Shown here: one piece after another, positions 27,709 to 36,401 of the stretch
Position numbering within the stretch: position 1 is the first letter of the stretch
How the letters are laid out: each line of letters opens with the position of its first letter
Source: Zestomonas insulae
GTDB taxonomy: Bacteria; Pseudomonadota; Gammaproteobacteria; Pseudomonadales; Pseudomonadaceae
Length of the DNA stretch: 64,000 nt
Direction: 5' to 3'
NCBI RefSeq assembly: GCF_016901015.1
Contig: NZ_JAFEUP010000002.1
Span: 682,001 to 746,000 of the forward strand
Translations under genes and position numbers: made by a program
Notes under the pieces: model-generated
Told to the model about the DNA's origin: nothing
Seen by the model: only the letters and a program-made list of their open reading frames with translations
Databases searched by the model: none

Positions 27709-28119
27709 TCAGTTCAACCATTCGCGGCGGGTCTTGCGCCGTCCGCGCAGCAGCGCGCCGAACAACGTACCCACCAGCGCCACGCCGCCACCGGCGGCAA
27801 ACCATTGCTGCTGCTCGTCGAGCCACTGCGGTTGCTGCTCGGCGAGCGCCTTGTTCAGCTGCAGCTTGAGGCGCTGGTTCTCCTGGCGCAGACGCGTCAG
27901 CAGGGCGCCGTCGCGCTCTTCGCCGCTGCTCTGGCTCTGCAGTTGCTCGTGGAGTTCGGCGCGTTGGCGCTCGCTGTCCGCCAGGCGTTCTTCCAGGGCG
28001 GCGAGGCGTTGGCCGTCGTCCGCCAGCGCTGGCGTGACGGTGGGCGCAGTTTCTTCGGCCTTGAGGGCGGGAGCGATCAGCAGGGTAGCGAACAACAGGG
28101 ACAACATACCGTGACGCAT
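27709..28119 (-). CDS. Exported coiled-coil protein with C-terminal membrane anchor
   Basis: A 136-residue protein of unknown function. Seen: signal peptide (MRHGMLSLLFATLLIAPALKA), a long Gln/Glu/Leu-rich coiled coil (about residues 36-95), a membrane segment (FAAGGGVALVGTLFGALL) and a basic cytoplasmic tail RGRRKTRREWLN. The end resembles YgiM (TIGR04211) proteins but the SH3 domain is absent. It ends 7 bases upstream of the cpxR start on the same strand, so it may be cotranscribed with the Cpx genes. Confidence 0.75.
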   Translation of the reverse strand: MRHGMLSLLFATLLIAPALKAEETAPTVTPALADDGQRLAALEERLADSERQRAELHEQLQSQSSGEERDGALLTRLRQENQRLKLQLNKALAEQQPQWLDEQQQWFAAGGGVALVGTLFGALLRGRRKTRREWLN

Positions 28120-28180
28120 TGGAACTCCTATTTCCTGCGGGTGGTTATCGACTATCGCAAACGGGATCGCTGAATGGGGA

Positions 28181-28480
28181 TCAGGGCAGCACTTTCTTGA
28201 ACGGCTTCACCACTACCTCGGCGTACACGCCGGCGGCGCGGTACGGGTCGGCATCGGCCCAGCGCTGCGCGGCGTCGAGCGAGTCGAATTCGGCGACGAT
28301 CAGGCTGCCGCTGAAGCCGGCGGCGCCAGGGTCGTTGCTGTCGACTGCCGGGTGCGGGCCGGCGAGCACCAGGCGGCCTTCGTTCTTCAGTTGCTCGAGC
28401 CGGGCAAGGTGCGCTGGGCGCGCGGCCAGGCGGTTGTCCAGGGAATTGGCGACGTCGGTGGCGATGATGGCGTAGAGCAT
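28181..28480 (-). CDS. YciI-family protein
   Basis: A 99-residue protein with the YciI dimeric alpha-beta-barrel pattern: [41 protein letters not shown] with the conserved His/Asp pair region, and [22 protein letters not shown]. Molecular function of YciI is not established. It starts one base after the yciB stop region, so the two genes form an operon as in other gammaproteobacteria. Confidence 0.9.
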   Translation of the reverse strand: MLYAIIATDVANSLDNRLAARPAHLARLEQLKNEGRLVLAGPHPAVDSNDPGAAGFSGSLIVAEFDSLDAAQRWADADPYRAAGVYAEVVVKPFKKVLP

Positions 28481-28481
28481 G

Positions 28482-29081
28482 TCAGTCCTTGGATTTGGCG
28501 GAGGGCGCGGTCTCGCCGTCGTGGATATGGCGGGCCAGGAAGATGCCCTGGCCGAGCAGGAACAGCAGGGTCATGGCCAGGCTGCCGAACACCTTGAAGT
28601 CGACCCAGATGCTCTGGAAGGTGAAGGCGACGAACAGGTTGGCGGCGCCACTGACCAGGAAGAACAGGACCCAGGCGACGTTCAGGCGCGTCCAGATCGG
28701 CTGCGGCAACTGGATGGCGTGGCCCATGATGCGCTCGATCAGCGGTTTGTCGCCGATGAAGTGGCTGGCGGTGAAAGCCAGGGCGAACAGCCAGCTGACC
28801 ACCGGGGCCTTCCACTTGAGGAAGGTCTCGTTGTGGAACACGAGAGTCAGGGTGCCGAAGGCCAGGCAGGCGACCAGGGTCAGCCATTGGCCTTTCTCGA
28901 GGCGGCGCTGGTAAAGGAACAGTGCACCGTAGACCACCACGGAGCTGATGATCAGCATCGCGGTGGCGCTGAAAATGCCGCCTACCATAAAGGAGTGGTC
29001 AGCCAGTTCAACGGCGCGGGGATCGAGTTTGTAGACGATGAAGAACAGGATGAGCGGGATGAAGTCGACGAATTGTTTCAC
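28482..29081 (-). CDS. yciB: Inner membrane protein YciB (septation protein A / IspZ family)
   Basis: 199 residues from the GTG at 29081; the family-typical start [18 protein letters not shown] fixes it. About five membrane segments are seen, with [22 protein letters not shown] and [22 protein letters not shown] characteristic of the family. YciB contributes to envelope synthesis and divisome interactions in E. coli; in other bacteria the homologue affects septation. It is divergent from the PHP gene by 66 bases and followed at once by yciI. Confidence 0.9.
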   Translation of the reverse strand: MKQFVDFIPLILFFIVYKLDPRAVELADHSFMVGGIFSATAMLIISSVVVYGALFLYQRRLEKGQWLTLVACLAFGTLTLVFHNETFLKWKAPVVSWLFALAFTASHFIGDKPLIERIMGHAIQLPQPIWTRLNVAWVLFFLVSGAANLFVAFTFQSIWVDFKVFGSLAMTLLFLLGQGIFLARHIHDGETAPSAKSKD

Positions 29082-29147
29082 AGTGGCAGCCAGGCACGGG
29101 ATGTGCCGGCATAATAACAAACAACCCTGAACGCGAAAGCCGCCCCT

Positions 29148-30014
29148 ATGCATGTCGATCTGCACTGCCACAGCACCGCATCGGACGGGGCCTTGCCACC
29201 CGCCGCCGTGGTCGCGCGCGCCCATGAACGTGGCGTCCGGGTGCTGGCCCTGACCGATCACGACACCCTCGAAGGCCTCGCCGAGGCGCAGGCCGCAGCC
29301 CAGGCGTTGGACATGCGGCTGATCACCGGCGTCGAGCTGTCCTGTGGCTGGGGTGGGGCGACCATCCACGTGCTCGGCTATGCCTTCGCCACCGACGCGC
29401 CGGCGCTACGCCAGGCGCTCGGCGAGTTGCATGACGGCCGCTGGCAGCGCGCCGAAGAGATCGGTCGGCGCCTCGAGGCCAAGGGCATGCCCGGCGCGTT
29501 CGAAGGTGCGCGCGCCTATCAGCAGGAGCTGGGTGACAGTGCCAACGCGCCGGCCCGGCCGCACTTCGCGGAGTTTCTGGTGCGCGCCGGTCATGTGCGG
29601 GACCGCGCCGAGGCGTTCCGCAAGTGGTTGGGCGCCGGCAAGCTGGGTGATGTGAAGCAGCATTGGCCGACACTTGAACAGGCGGTTGCTACGCTGAAGG
29701 AGGCGGGCGCCTGGATCAGCCTGGCGCACGCGTGGCATTACGATTTCACCCGCAGCAAACGACGCAAGCTGATCGCCGATTTCGTAGCTGCGGGCGGTCA
29801 CGCGCTGGAAGTGGTCAACGGCATGCAGCCGGCGGAGCAAGTCGGCAGCCTGGCCATCCTGGCGCGGGAATTCGGCCTGCTGGCCACCGCCGGCAGTGAT
29901 TTTCATGCGCCGGGAGATTGGTCTGAATTGGGCATGTACCGCCCGCTGCCGGACGATTTGCCGCCGCTATGGACGCGATTCGACCATGGCCACCGAACTC
30001 TTGCTGCCCGCTGA
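29148..30014 (+). CDS. PHP-domain phosphoesterase (YciV/RNase AM-like)
   Basis: A 288-residue PHP domain enzyme. Seen: metal-binding motifs [31 protein letters not shown], a His in [21 protein letters not shown] and the C-terminal [10 protein letters not shown]. This matches YciV (also called TrpH or Rnm), known in E. coli as RNase AM, a 5'-3' exonuclease acting on short RNA and pAp-type products. It precedes yciO, as it does in enterobacteria. Confidence 0.88.
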   Translation: MHVDLHCHSTASDGALPPAAVVARAHERGVRVLALTDHDTLEGLAEAQAAAQALDMRLITGVELSCGWGGATIHVLGYAFATDAPALRQALGELHDGRWQRAEEIGRRLEAKGMPGAFEGARAYQQELGDSANAPARPHFAEFLVRAGHVRDRAEAFRKWLGAGKLGDVKQHWPTLEQAVATLKEAGAWISLAHAWHYDFTRSKRRKLIADFVAAGGHALEVVNGMQPAEQVGSLAILAREFGLLATAGSDFHAPGDWSELGMYRPLPDDLPPLWTRFDHGHRTLAAR

Positions 30015-30027
30015 AAAGGGAATTGAT

Positions 30028-30657
30028 GTGAGCCAGTTCTTTCAGGTCCACCCGGAAAATCCGCAAGCGCGCCTGATCAAGCAGGCGGTCGAGATCGTCA
30101 AAGCCGGCGGGGTGATCGTCTACCCGACCGACTCCTCCTATGCCGTGGGCTGCCGTATCGGCGAGAAGAGCGCGGTGGACCGCATCCGCCGCCTGCGCCA
30201 GCTCGATGACAAGCACAACTTCACGCTGCTCTGCCGTGATCTGTCGCAGCTCGGCCTGTTCGCCAAGGTCGATACCGTGGCGTTCCGCCTGCTGAAGACC
30301 TACACCCCCGGCCCTTACACCTTCATCCTCAACGCCACCCGCGAAGTGCCGCGCATGCTGCTGCATCCGAAGCGCCGCACCATCGGTCTGCGCGTACCTC
30401 AGCACCCGATCGCCCAGGCGCTGCTCGCCGAACTCGACGAGCCGCTGATCAGCAGCAGCCTGATTCTGCCCGGCGAGAGCCTGCCGATGAGCGATCCCTA
30501 CGAGATGCGTCAGGTGCTTGAGCATCAGGTCGACCTGATCATAGATGGTGGCTTTGGCGGGTTGGAAGCCTCGACCGTGATTGGCCTCGTCGACGACGAG
30601 GTCGAGGTGTTCCGTGTCGGCTGCGGTGATCCGACGCCGTTCGCCGAACTGGTGTAA
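30028..30657 (+). CDS. yciO: YciO (Sua5/YrdC/YwlC family)
   Basis: 209 residues from the GTG at 30028, chosen because AAAAGGG precedes it and the family start SQFFQVHPENPQ follows. Seen: the YrdC fold hallmarks KAGGVIVYPTDSSYAVGC, RIRRLRQLDDKHNFTLLCRDL, the PGPYTFILNATREVPR loop and KRRTIGLRVPQHP. The family includes TsaC/Sua5, which makes threonylcarbamoyl-AMP for tRNA t6A; YciO is the paralogue of uncertain role. It starts 13 bases after the PHP gene stop. Confidence 0.88.
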   Translation: MSQFFQVHPENPQARLIKQAVEIVKAGGVIVYPTDSSYAVGCRIGEKSAVDRIRRLRQLDDKHNFTLLCRDLSQLGLFAKVDTVAFRLLKTYTPGPYTFILNATREVPRMLLHPKRRTIGLRVPQHPIAQALLAELDEPLISSSLILPGESLPMSDPYEMRQVLEHQVDLIIDGGFGGLEASTVIGLVDDEVEVFRVGCGDPTPFAELV

Positions 30658-30658
30658 T

Positions 30659-30688
30659 CCCCGGCGCGCCGCGCAGGCGCGTCCGGGG
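30659..30688. terminator. GC-rich hairpin between convergent genes
   Basis: Arms CCCCGGCGCGCC and GGCGCG-T-CCGGGG (one bulged T), five-base loop, two bases after the yciO stop. No T run, so its termination strength is doubtful; it is the only structure between yciO and the convergent PA2779-like gene. Confidence 0.4.
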
Positions 30689-30697
30689 CGCAACGGC

Positions 30698-31045
30698 TTA
30701 CAGGGCGATGGCGACCAGGATGGCGACCAGCAGGATAATGATCACGTCAGTGGTGCTCAGCGCGCCGCCGGCCGGCAGCGAGTCGATGCGCTGGGCCAGG
30801 CTGGCGACTTCCTGAGCGGTCAGTGAATCGACCCGGCTCCTCGCCAGTGCCGCATCCACCCCCATGACCCTGAGCTGTTCCTGCACGCTGGCGCGTGTGA
30901 GGAAGTCGCGCACTTTGTCGCGGTTGGCTTGAGCCTGCTGATTGGCGACCACGTCATTGGTGGCGATCATCGCCGCCTGAGCCGGCACCTGAGCCAGGCT
31001 GACAAGGAGGAGCAGGGCACTGAACAGCGTCGTCAGAACTTTCAT
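30698..31045 (-). CDS. PA2779-family small exported membrane protein
   Basis: A 115-residue protein. Seen: signal peptide (MKVLTTLFSALLLLVSLAQVPAQA), a charged helical middle (NRDKVRDFLTRASVQEQLRVMGVDAALARSRVDSL) and a C-terminal membrane segment preceded by LPAGGALSTTDVIIILLVAI. This fits the PA2779/DUF6627 family. In P. aeruginosa that protein sits beside a C39-like peptidase (PA2778), which is not present here. Function unknown. Confidence 0.7.
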   Translation of the reverse strand: MKVLTTLFSALLLLVSLAQVPAQAAMIATNDVVANQQAQANRDKVRDFLTRASVQEQLRVMGVDAALARSRVDSLTAQEVASLAQRIDSLPAGGALSTTDVIIILLVAILVAIAL

Positions 31046-31130
31046 GTGGTTCTCCCTCGGGTCCGCAATGGACTCGTTCTACCGATCAAGTTTGTTCGGA
31101 GCCCTGCGGCAGCACTTCCCTTAACTCGAT

Positions 31131-31136
31131 TAGAAT
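31131..31136 (+). promoter_or_regulatory. Candidate -10 element for scpA
   Basis: TAGAAT, about 90 bases before the scpA start, in the region divergent to the PA2779-like gene. No clear -35 seen. Confidence 0.35.
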
Positions 31137-31223
31137 GCCGAGGTGGCTCTAAACGCTTCGACCATGCCGGCAAATGGCCGGTTCCTTCCTTAATACGACG
31201 GCGCCATGGCGCACGAGGACTGC

Positions 31224-32042
31224 ATGCAGGAGCACGAGGCTTCCGCCGACCAGGCTGGCGCTCAGCAGGAGCTGCCGTTCGCCCTGGTCTACGGCCAGGC
31301 GGTCACCGCACTGCCGCTCGACCTGTACATCCCGCCGGATGCGCTGGAGGTGTTCCTCGAGGCGTTCGAGGGGCCGCTCGACCTGCTGCTGTACCTGATC
31401 CGGAAGCAGAACATCGACATCCTCGATATCCCCGTGGCCGAGATCACCAAGCAGTACATGGGCTACGTCGAACTGATGAAGTCGGTGCGCCTAGAGCTGG
31501 CTGCCGAGTACCTGGTGATGGCCGCGATGCTCGCCGAGATCAAGTCGCGCATGCTGCTGCCGCGTTCCGCCGAGGCCGAGGAAGAAGAGGACGATCCGCG
31601 CGCCGAGCTGATCCGTCGCCTGCAGGAGTACGAGCGCTACAAGGCTGCAGCCGAAGACCTCGACGAGCTGCCACGAGTCGGCCGCGACATCCAGGTGCCG
31701 CGCCTCGACGCGCCGCAGGCGCGGGCGCGCAAGCTGCTGCCGCAGGTCAGCCTGGAAGAATTGCTGCTGTCGATGGCCGAAGTGCTGCGCCGCGCCGACA
31801 TGTTCGAAAGCCACCATGTAACGCGCGAGGCACTGTCCACCCGCGAGCGTATGAGCGAAGTGCTGGAGCGCCTCAAGGGCGGCGGCTTCGTGCCGTTCGT
31901 CGAGCTGTTTCGCGCCGAAGAGGGCCGCTTGGGCGTGGTGGTAACCTTCATGGCGGTGCTTGAACTGATCAAGGAATCGCTCGCCGAGCTGGTGCAGAAT
32001 GAACCTTTCGCGGCCATCCACGTGCGGGCAAGGGTGGAATGA
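31224..32042 (+). CDS. scpA: Segregation and condensation protein ScpA
   Basis: Kleisin subunit that bridges SMC and ScpB for chromosome segregation. The ATG at 31224 has GAGGA just ahead; an ATG at 31206 in frame lacks a ribosome site but cannot be excluded. About 272 residues. Seen: the kleisin N-terminal signature LEAFEGPLDLLLYLIRKQNIDILDIPVAEITKQY (in pieces here: FEGPLDLLLYLI and IDILDIPVAEIT), KSRMLLPR, and the C-terminal winged-helix region EGRLGVVVTFMAVLELIKE. Its stop overlaps the scpB start. Confidence 0.93.
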   Translation: MQEHEASADQAGAQQELPFALVYGQAVTALPLDLYIPPDALEVFLEAFEGPLDLLLYLIRKQNIDILDIPVAEITKQYMGYVELMKSVRLELAAEYLVMAAMLAEIKSRMLLPRSAEAEEEEDDPRAELIRRLQEYERYKAAAEDLDELPRVGRDIQVPRLDAPQARARKLLPQVSLEELLLSMAEVLRRADMFESHHVTREALSTRERMSEVLERLKGGGFVPFVELFRAEEGRLGVVVTFMAVLELIKESLAELVQNEPFAAIHVRARVE

Positions 32043-32812
32043 TGAACCTCACGGACCCCAAAGAACTGGCCTCGCTGCTCGAGGCAATCCTCCTCGCCGC
32101 CGGCAAGCCGCAGTCGCTGGAGCGCCTCTACGAACTGTTCGAGGAAGGCGAGCGCCCCGGACCTGAGGTGTTCAAGGCGGCCCTGGAGGTTCTTGCGCAA
32201 TCCTGCGAAGGGCGCGCCTTCGAACTCAAGGAAGTCGCCAACGGCTATCGCCTGCAGGTGCGCGAGCGCTTCGCGCCCTGGGTCGGGCGCTTGTGGGAGG
32301 AGCGCCCGCAGCGCTACTCCCGCGCCATGCTGGAAACCCTGGCGCTGATCGCCTATCGCCAGCCCATCACTCGCGGCGAGATCGAGGACATTCGCGGGGT
32401 GGCGGTCAACAGCCAGATCGTCAAGACCCTGCAGGAACGCGAGTGGATTCGCGTGGTCGGATATCGCGACGTGCCGGGCAAGCCGGCGATGTTCGCCACC
32501 ACCCGTGCGTTCCTCGACCATTTCAACCTGAAGAGCCTCGATGAACTGCCGCCGCTGGCCGCGCTGCGCGAGCTGGAGCCCGAGCCGGTGCTGGCCTTCG
32601 ACGACGACGCGGCGGTGCCCGAGGCGCTGCAGGCGCGGGCCGATCTCAGTCTCGGCGAGGAAGCTGGGGCCGAAGCGGGCAGTGAGACCAGTTTCAGCAG
32701 CCTGCTCGCCGAGCTGGACGCCATGGAACAGGACCTGAAGACCGATTTCGACGACTTGCCGACCGAGCCCGAGGAGGCCGACGTCGAATTGCCCGACGAG
32801 ACCCGTCACTGA
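32039..32812 (+). CDS. scpB: Segregation and condensation protein ScpB
   Basis: Partner of ScpA. The 257-residue protein has two winged-helix domains, with the family motif RYSRAMLETLALIAYRQPITRGEIEDIRGV in the second (about residues 98-128). An acidic tail of roughly 60 residues rich in Asp/Glu (FDDLPTEPEEADVELPDE) extends beyond the domain core. ATG codons at 32039 and 32042 both overlap the scpA stop (ATGATGA arrangement), so translation is coupled. Confidence 0.93.
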   Translation: MMNLTDPKELASLLEAILLAAGKPQSLERLYELFEEGERPGPEVFKAALEVLAQSCEGRAFELKEVANGYRLQVRERFAPWVGRLWEERPQRYSRAMLETLALIAYRQPITRGEIEDIRGVAVNSQIVKTLQEREWIRVVGYRDVPGKPAMFATTRAFLDHFNLKSLDELPPLAALRELEPEPVLAFDDDAAVPEALQARADLSLGEEAGAEAGSETSFSSLLAELDAMEQDLKTDFDDLPTEPEEADVELPDETRH

Positions 32813-32846
32813 ACTGGGGCCGCCGGGGCGGTAGCGGGAGGGGACG

Positions 32847-33038
32847 ATGGGTGTCGTCAAAGATCCGTGCATCAAGGTCTGCGCGTTTCACCACGAGGTC
32901 TGCGTCGGCTGCGGGCGCAGCCGGCAGGAAATCAAAGCCTGGAAGAAACTCGGCAAACCGGCGCGCCGCGCCATCCTTGCTGAGGCGGCATTGCGCTTGC
33001 TGAGCCTTGATGCCATCGGCCGGCGCAAGCGCAAGTGA
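32847..33038 (+). CDS. DUF1289 family small protein
   Basis: A 63-residue cysteine-containing protein: DPCIKVCAFHHEVCVGCGRS matches the DUF1289 pattern CIxxC...CxGCxRT, probably a metal-binding knuckle, followed by the usual EIKAWKKLGKPARRAIL helix and a basic end. GGGAGGGGA lies ahead of the ATG. It sits between scpB and rluB, a common place for this family. Function unknown. Confidence 0.88.
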   Translation: MGVVKDPCIKVCAFHHEVCVGCGRSRQEIKAWKKLGKPARRAILAEAALRLLSLDAIGRRKRK

Positions 33039-33106
33039 CCCGGATGGGCAAAGCCGCCACCACCGACTAGCCTCAACGCAGCCGTGCGGTGCGCGGCCGA
33101 TCCGCG

Positions 33107-33112
33107 TATGAT
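33107..33112 (+). promoter_or_regulatory. Candidate -10 element for rluB
   Basis: TATGAT, 42 bases before the rluB start and after the DUF1289 gene. No strong -35. Confidence 0.35.
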
Positions 33113-33153
33113 GCGCGCCCTTTCATCTATTGCTTACACCGGGAGGTGCCCAG

Positions 33154-34413
33154 ATGAGTGAGTCCGAATTCAGCCCCAGCGGCGAAAAACTGCAGAAAGT
33201 CCTTGCCCGTATCGGTCTGGCCTCGCGCCGCGACGCCGAAGCCTGGATCACCGAAGGCCGGGTCAAGGTCAATGGCGTCGCCGCCACCCTCGGCCAACGC
33301 GTCGATCTGCATGACGCCATTTCCGTCGACGGCCGTCTGCTCAAGCGCGAAGAGCAGAGCGAAGCCACCCGTCGCGTACTGATCTACAACAAGCCAGATG
33401 GCGAGATCTGCACCCGTGACGATCCGGAAGGTCGCCCGACCGTGTTCGACCGCCTGCCCAAGCTGCGCGAAGGTCGCTGGATCAACATCGGTCGCCTGGA
33501 CATCAACACCACCGGCCTGCTGCTGTTCACCACCGACGGTGAACTGGCCAACCGCCTGATGCACCCGTCCTACCAGATGGACCGCGAATACGCCGTGCGT
33601 GTGCGTGGCGAAGTCGACGAGGAGATGGTGGAGCGCCTGAAGACTGGCGTGATGCTCGAAGACGGCCCGGCGCGCTTCACCGATATCCAGGAAGCGCCTG
33701 GCGGTGAAGGCTTCAACCACTGGTACCACTGCGTGGTGATGGAAGGCCGCAACCGCGAAGTGCGTCGCCTGTGGGAGTCCCAGGGCCTGGTGGTCAGCCG
33801 CCTGAAGCGCGTGCGCTTCGGCCCGGTGTTCCTCACCTCCGACCTGAGCATGGGGCGCTGGCGCGAGATGGGCCAGTCCGAAGTCGACATCCTCAGTGGC
33901 GAGGTCGGTCTGACCGCCGTGCCGCTGCCGCCGATGACGGAAAAGGCCCGCGACAAGCTCGAGCGCATGCAGCGCAAGTCCGGCAAACCGGCCAAGCCGG
34001 CTGGTCGCGCGACCCGTCCGGAGCGCGTGCTGCGCCCGGCACACGGTTCGGCACCGCGTGGCGAAGGCGAGCGTGAGCGTCCTGCACGCGCCCCGCGCGA
34101 TGACTCGGCGCGCCCGGCACGCAAGCCGCGCGACGGCGATCGTCCAGCCCGCAAGCCGCATGAGGGTGCCGATCGTCCGGCCCGCAAACCGCGTGACGAG
34201 TCGTCGGAGCGCGCTCCGCGCCCGGCCGGCAAGCGCGGCACGCCGGTCGCGGAGCGGCCGAACGACAGCAAGAAGCGCGGCACTGGCAAGCCGGTGCGTC
34301 CTGGTGTCGAACTGGCGGATCGTCCGGCGCGCAAGCCGGCGCCGGCCAAGCGTCGTCCGCCAGCCGGCGAAGGGCAGCGCCCGGGCTTCGGTCGTGGGCG
34401 CAAGCCGGAGTAA
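33154..34413 (+). CDS. rluB: 23S rRNA pseudouridine(2605) synthase RluB
   Basis: 419 residues from the ATG at 33154, with GGGAGGT ahead. Seen: N-terminal S4 domain ([21 protein letters not shown]), catalytic motif [20 protein letters not shown] with the nucleophilic Asp in GRLD, and the [23 protein letters not shown] segment of the RsuA/RluB group. After about residue 260 comes a strongly basic low-complexity tail of about 155 residues built of recurring [12 protein letters not shown] units. The catalytic core is about the E. coli size; the tail is extra and probably binds RNA. A strong terminator follows. Confidence 0.93.
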   Translation: MSESEFSPSGEKLQKVLARIGLASRRDAEAWITEGRVKVNGVAATLGQRVDLHDAISVDGRLLKREEQSEATRRVLIYNKPDGEICTRDDPEGRPTVFDRLPKLREGRWINIGRLDINTTGLLLFTTDGELANRLMHPSYQMDREYAVRVRGEVDEEMVERLKTGVMLEDGPARFTDIQEAPGGEGFNHWYHCVVMEGRNREVRRLWESQGLVVSRLKRVRFGPVFLTSDLSMGRWREMGQSEVDILSGEVGLTAVPLPPMTEKARDKLERMQRKSGKPAKPAGRATRPERVLRPAHGSAPRGEGERERPARAPRDDSARPARKPRDGDRPARKPHEGADRPARKPRDESSERAPRPAGKRGTPVAERPNDSKKRGTGKPVRPGVELADRPARKPAPAKRRPPAGEGQRPGFGRGRKPE

Positions 34414-34422
34414 GCCGGCGAT

Positions 34423-34451
34423 AAAAAAGGGACTCACTGAGTCCCTTTTTT
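34423..34451. terminator. Bidirectional terminator between rluB and a convergent cyclase gene
   Basis: Perfect 13-base arms AAAAAAGGGACTC / GAGTCCCTTTTTT with loop ACT. T runs occur in both directions, so it can end rluB and the convergent diguanylate cyclase gene (34468). Confidence 0.95.
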
Positions 34452-34467
34452 ATTGCCTGGCGAAAAC

Positions 34468-35391
34468 TCAGCCGGCCATGGTCAGGCGGTTGCGCCCTTC
34501 GCGTTTGGCCACATAGAGCGCGCCGTCGGCACGACGCAGCAGGCTGTCGGCGGATTCGCCCGGCAGCAGGGTGGCGCAGCCAAGGCTCACCGACAGCTCC
34601 AGGCGGCGCTCCTGCACGGCGCACTGCAGGCTGAGCACCGCATGGCGCAGACGTTCGCCGACCATCGCCGCGCCTTCGCGGCTGGTGCTCGACAGCAGGA
34701 TGAGGAACTCCTCGCCACCGAAGCGGAACACCATGTCGATGTTGCGCAGCTGGCTCTTCAGCGCCACGGCAACTGCCTTGAGCGCCTCGTCACCGACGCT
34801 GTGGCCGTGGGTGTCGTTGATCTGTTTGAAGTGGTCGAGGTCGAGCATCAGCAGCGACAGCGGGTTGAGGTTGCGGCGCGCCAGGTCCACTTCGCGCTGC
34901 AGTGCCTGCTCCATGGCGATGCGGTTGCCGGTGCCGGTCAGCGGGTCGCGCAGGGCGCTCTGCAGCGCGGTGCGGTACAGCAGGGCGTTGCGCAGCGGGA
35001 ACACGAGGGTGCCGAGCAGTGACTCGAACTGGCCGAGCTCCTCGTCGCTGAAGCGCAGGTTGCGGCGGAAGATCAGTTCGCCGAGGTACTCGCCGTCATG
35101 GTTGAGGTGGTAGCTCGCCGAATGGCTGGCGCGCTCGCCCAGCTCCAGGCGCAGATCGCTGGCCGGCTGCTGGTAGGACAGGGCGGCCAATGGAATCAGG
35201 CGCTGTACCTCGCGGAAGAACAGCTCCAGGATGCGTTCCAGTTCCAGGCTGGTCTGCAGCTGCAGGTTCAGCTGCTGGCGCAGTTGGTTGAGGCTCAGCG
35301 GTCGCAACGACGGCCCGCGCTTCCCGGCAAAGCCAAGGCGCTGCAATTTGGCGGCGTCGAAGTCGATGGTGTTGGACTTTGGGGGAACCAT
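34468..35391 (-). CDS. Cytoplasmic GGDEF diguanylate cyclase (PA3177-like)
   Basis: 307 residues from the ATG at 35391 (AGAGG ten bases upstream). Seen: an N-terminal GAF-like sensor region (about 45-140; LQTSLELERILELFFREVQRLIPLAAL in part) without membrane segments, then DPLTGTGNRIAMEQ, metal site LDLDHFKQINDTHGH, and an intact GGEEF (225-229) with the I-site RNID (216-219) five residues before it. Size and place match PA3177 of P. aeruginosa, an active cyclase by description. Sensor ligand unknown. An AT-rich upstream region (35460-35500) probably holds its promoter. Confidence 0.9.
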   Translation of the reverse strand: MVPPKSNTIDFDAAKLQRLGFAGKRGPSLRPLSLNQLRQQLNLQLQTSLELERILELFFREVQRLIPLAALSYQQPASDLRLELGERASHSASYHLNHDGEYLGELIFRRNLRFSDEELGQFESLLGTLVFPLRNALLYRTALQSALRDPLTGTGNRIAMEQALQREVDLARRNLNPLSLLMLDLDHFKQINDTHGHSVGDEALKAVAVALKSQLRNIDMVFRFGGEEFLILLSSTSREGAAMVGERLRHAVLSLQCAVQERRLELSVSLGCATLLPGESADSLLRRADGALYVAKREGRNRLTMAG

Positions 35392-35598
35392 GATTGTTGA
35401 ACCTCTGGCGCGAAACGCTCTGATACTGGTGTACAGCGAATTCCGTGCCATTTCGTTCGGAATGGAAATTAATCCATATATATCAGTGGTTTATTAGTAA
35501 TGGTCGGCGTGTTTTCGACGCCGATTGCCGGGAAACTGGCAAGGGAAGGCAAGGCTTTGCCGGTCGCGGCAGGTGCATCGTCGGCTTTCTGACGCGAT

Positions 35599-35624
35599 TC
35601 CTGCCGCTCGGGTGAGCGGCAGGA
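35599..35624 (-). terminator. Hairpin after the short-chain dehydrogenase gene
   Basis: Eleven-base perfect arms TCCTGCCGCTC / GAGCGGCAGGA with a four-base loop, nine bases past the SDR stop on the minus strand. No T run; moderate terminator. Confidence 0.55.
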
Positions 35625-35632
35625 TTCTGACG

Positions 35633-36373
35633 TTACTGCGCGTCTAGGGCCTGGCCGTTGACGCCCTGGCTGTCCGGACCCATCAGGTACAGGTAGACCG
35701 GCATGATCGCCTCGGGCAGCGGGTTGTTCTCCGGGTTTTCCGCCGGATAGGCGTGGGCGCGCATGCTGGTGCGGGTGGCGCCGGGGTTGACGCTGTTGGC
35801 GCGCACGGCGCAGATACCGTCGATTTCGTCGGCCAGGGTCTGCATCAGGCCTTCGGTGGCGAACTTCGACACCCCGTAGGCGCCCCAGTAGGCGCGACCC
35901 TTGCGACCGACGCTGCTGGAGGTGAACACCACCGAGGCATCCGTCGACAGCTTGAGCAGCGGCAGCAGGGTGCTGGTCAGCATGAACATGGCGTTGACGT
36001 TGATGTGCATGACGCGCATGAAATTCTCGCCGGACAGCTGTTCCATGGGCGTGCGCGGGCCGATGATCGAGGCGTTGTGCAGCAGGCCGTCGAGGCGTCC
36101 GAAAGCGTCTTCGATGGTCGCTGCCAGTTCGTCGTACTGGTGCGGCAGAGCGGTTTCCAGGTTAAACGGGATGACCACCGGCTGCGGATGGCCGGCCGCC
36201 TCGATCGCGTCATACACCTGGTTGAGGTTCTCTTCGGTCTTGCCCAGCAGCAGCACGGTGGCGCCGTGGGCGGCGAAGGTCTTGGCGGCGGCTGCGCCGA
36301 TGCCGCGCCCGGCGCCGGTGACCAGGATCACGCGGCCTTGCAGCAGGTCGGGGCGGGCGGTGTAGTCGAACAT
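35633..36373 (-). CDS. Short-chain dehydrogenase (YciK-like)
   Basis: 246 residues from the ATG at 36373 (a GTG lies one codon upstream). Seen: NAD(P)-binding GAGRGIGAAAA, the HNAS motif region LLHNASIIGPRTPMEQ, catalytic Ser in VVFTSSSVGRKGRAYWGAYGVSKFA with Tyr/Lys (YGVSK), and NSVNPGATRTSMRA. This is the YciK group of SDRs; substrate not defined. It is the third gene of a run ubiG-mupP-SDR on the minus strand. Confidence 0.88.
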   Translation of the reverse strand: MFDYTARPDLLQGRVILVTGAGRGIGAAAAKTFAAHGATVLLLGKTEENLNQVYDAIEAAGHPQPVVIPFNLETALPHQYDELAATIEDAFGRLDGLLHNASIIGPRTPMEQLSGENFMRVMHINVNAMFMLTSTLLPLLKLSTDASVVFTSSSVGRKGRAYWGAYGVSKFATEGLMQTLADEIDGICAVRANSVNPGATRTSMRAHAYPAENPENNPLPEAIMPVYLYLMGPDSQGVNGQALDAQ

Positions 36374-36401
36374 CACAAACTCTCTCTTAAACAGATCGTG
36401 G

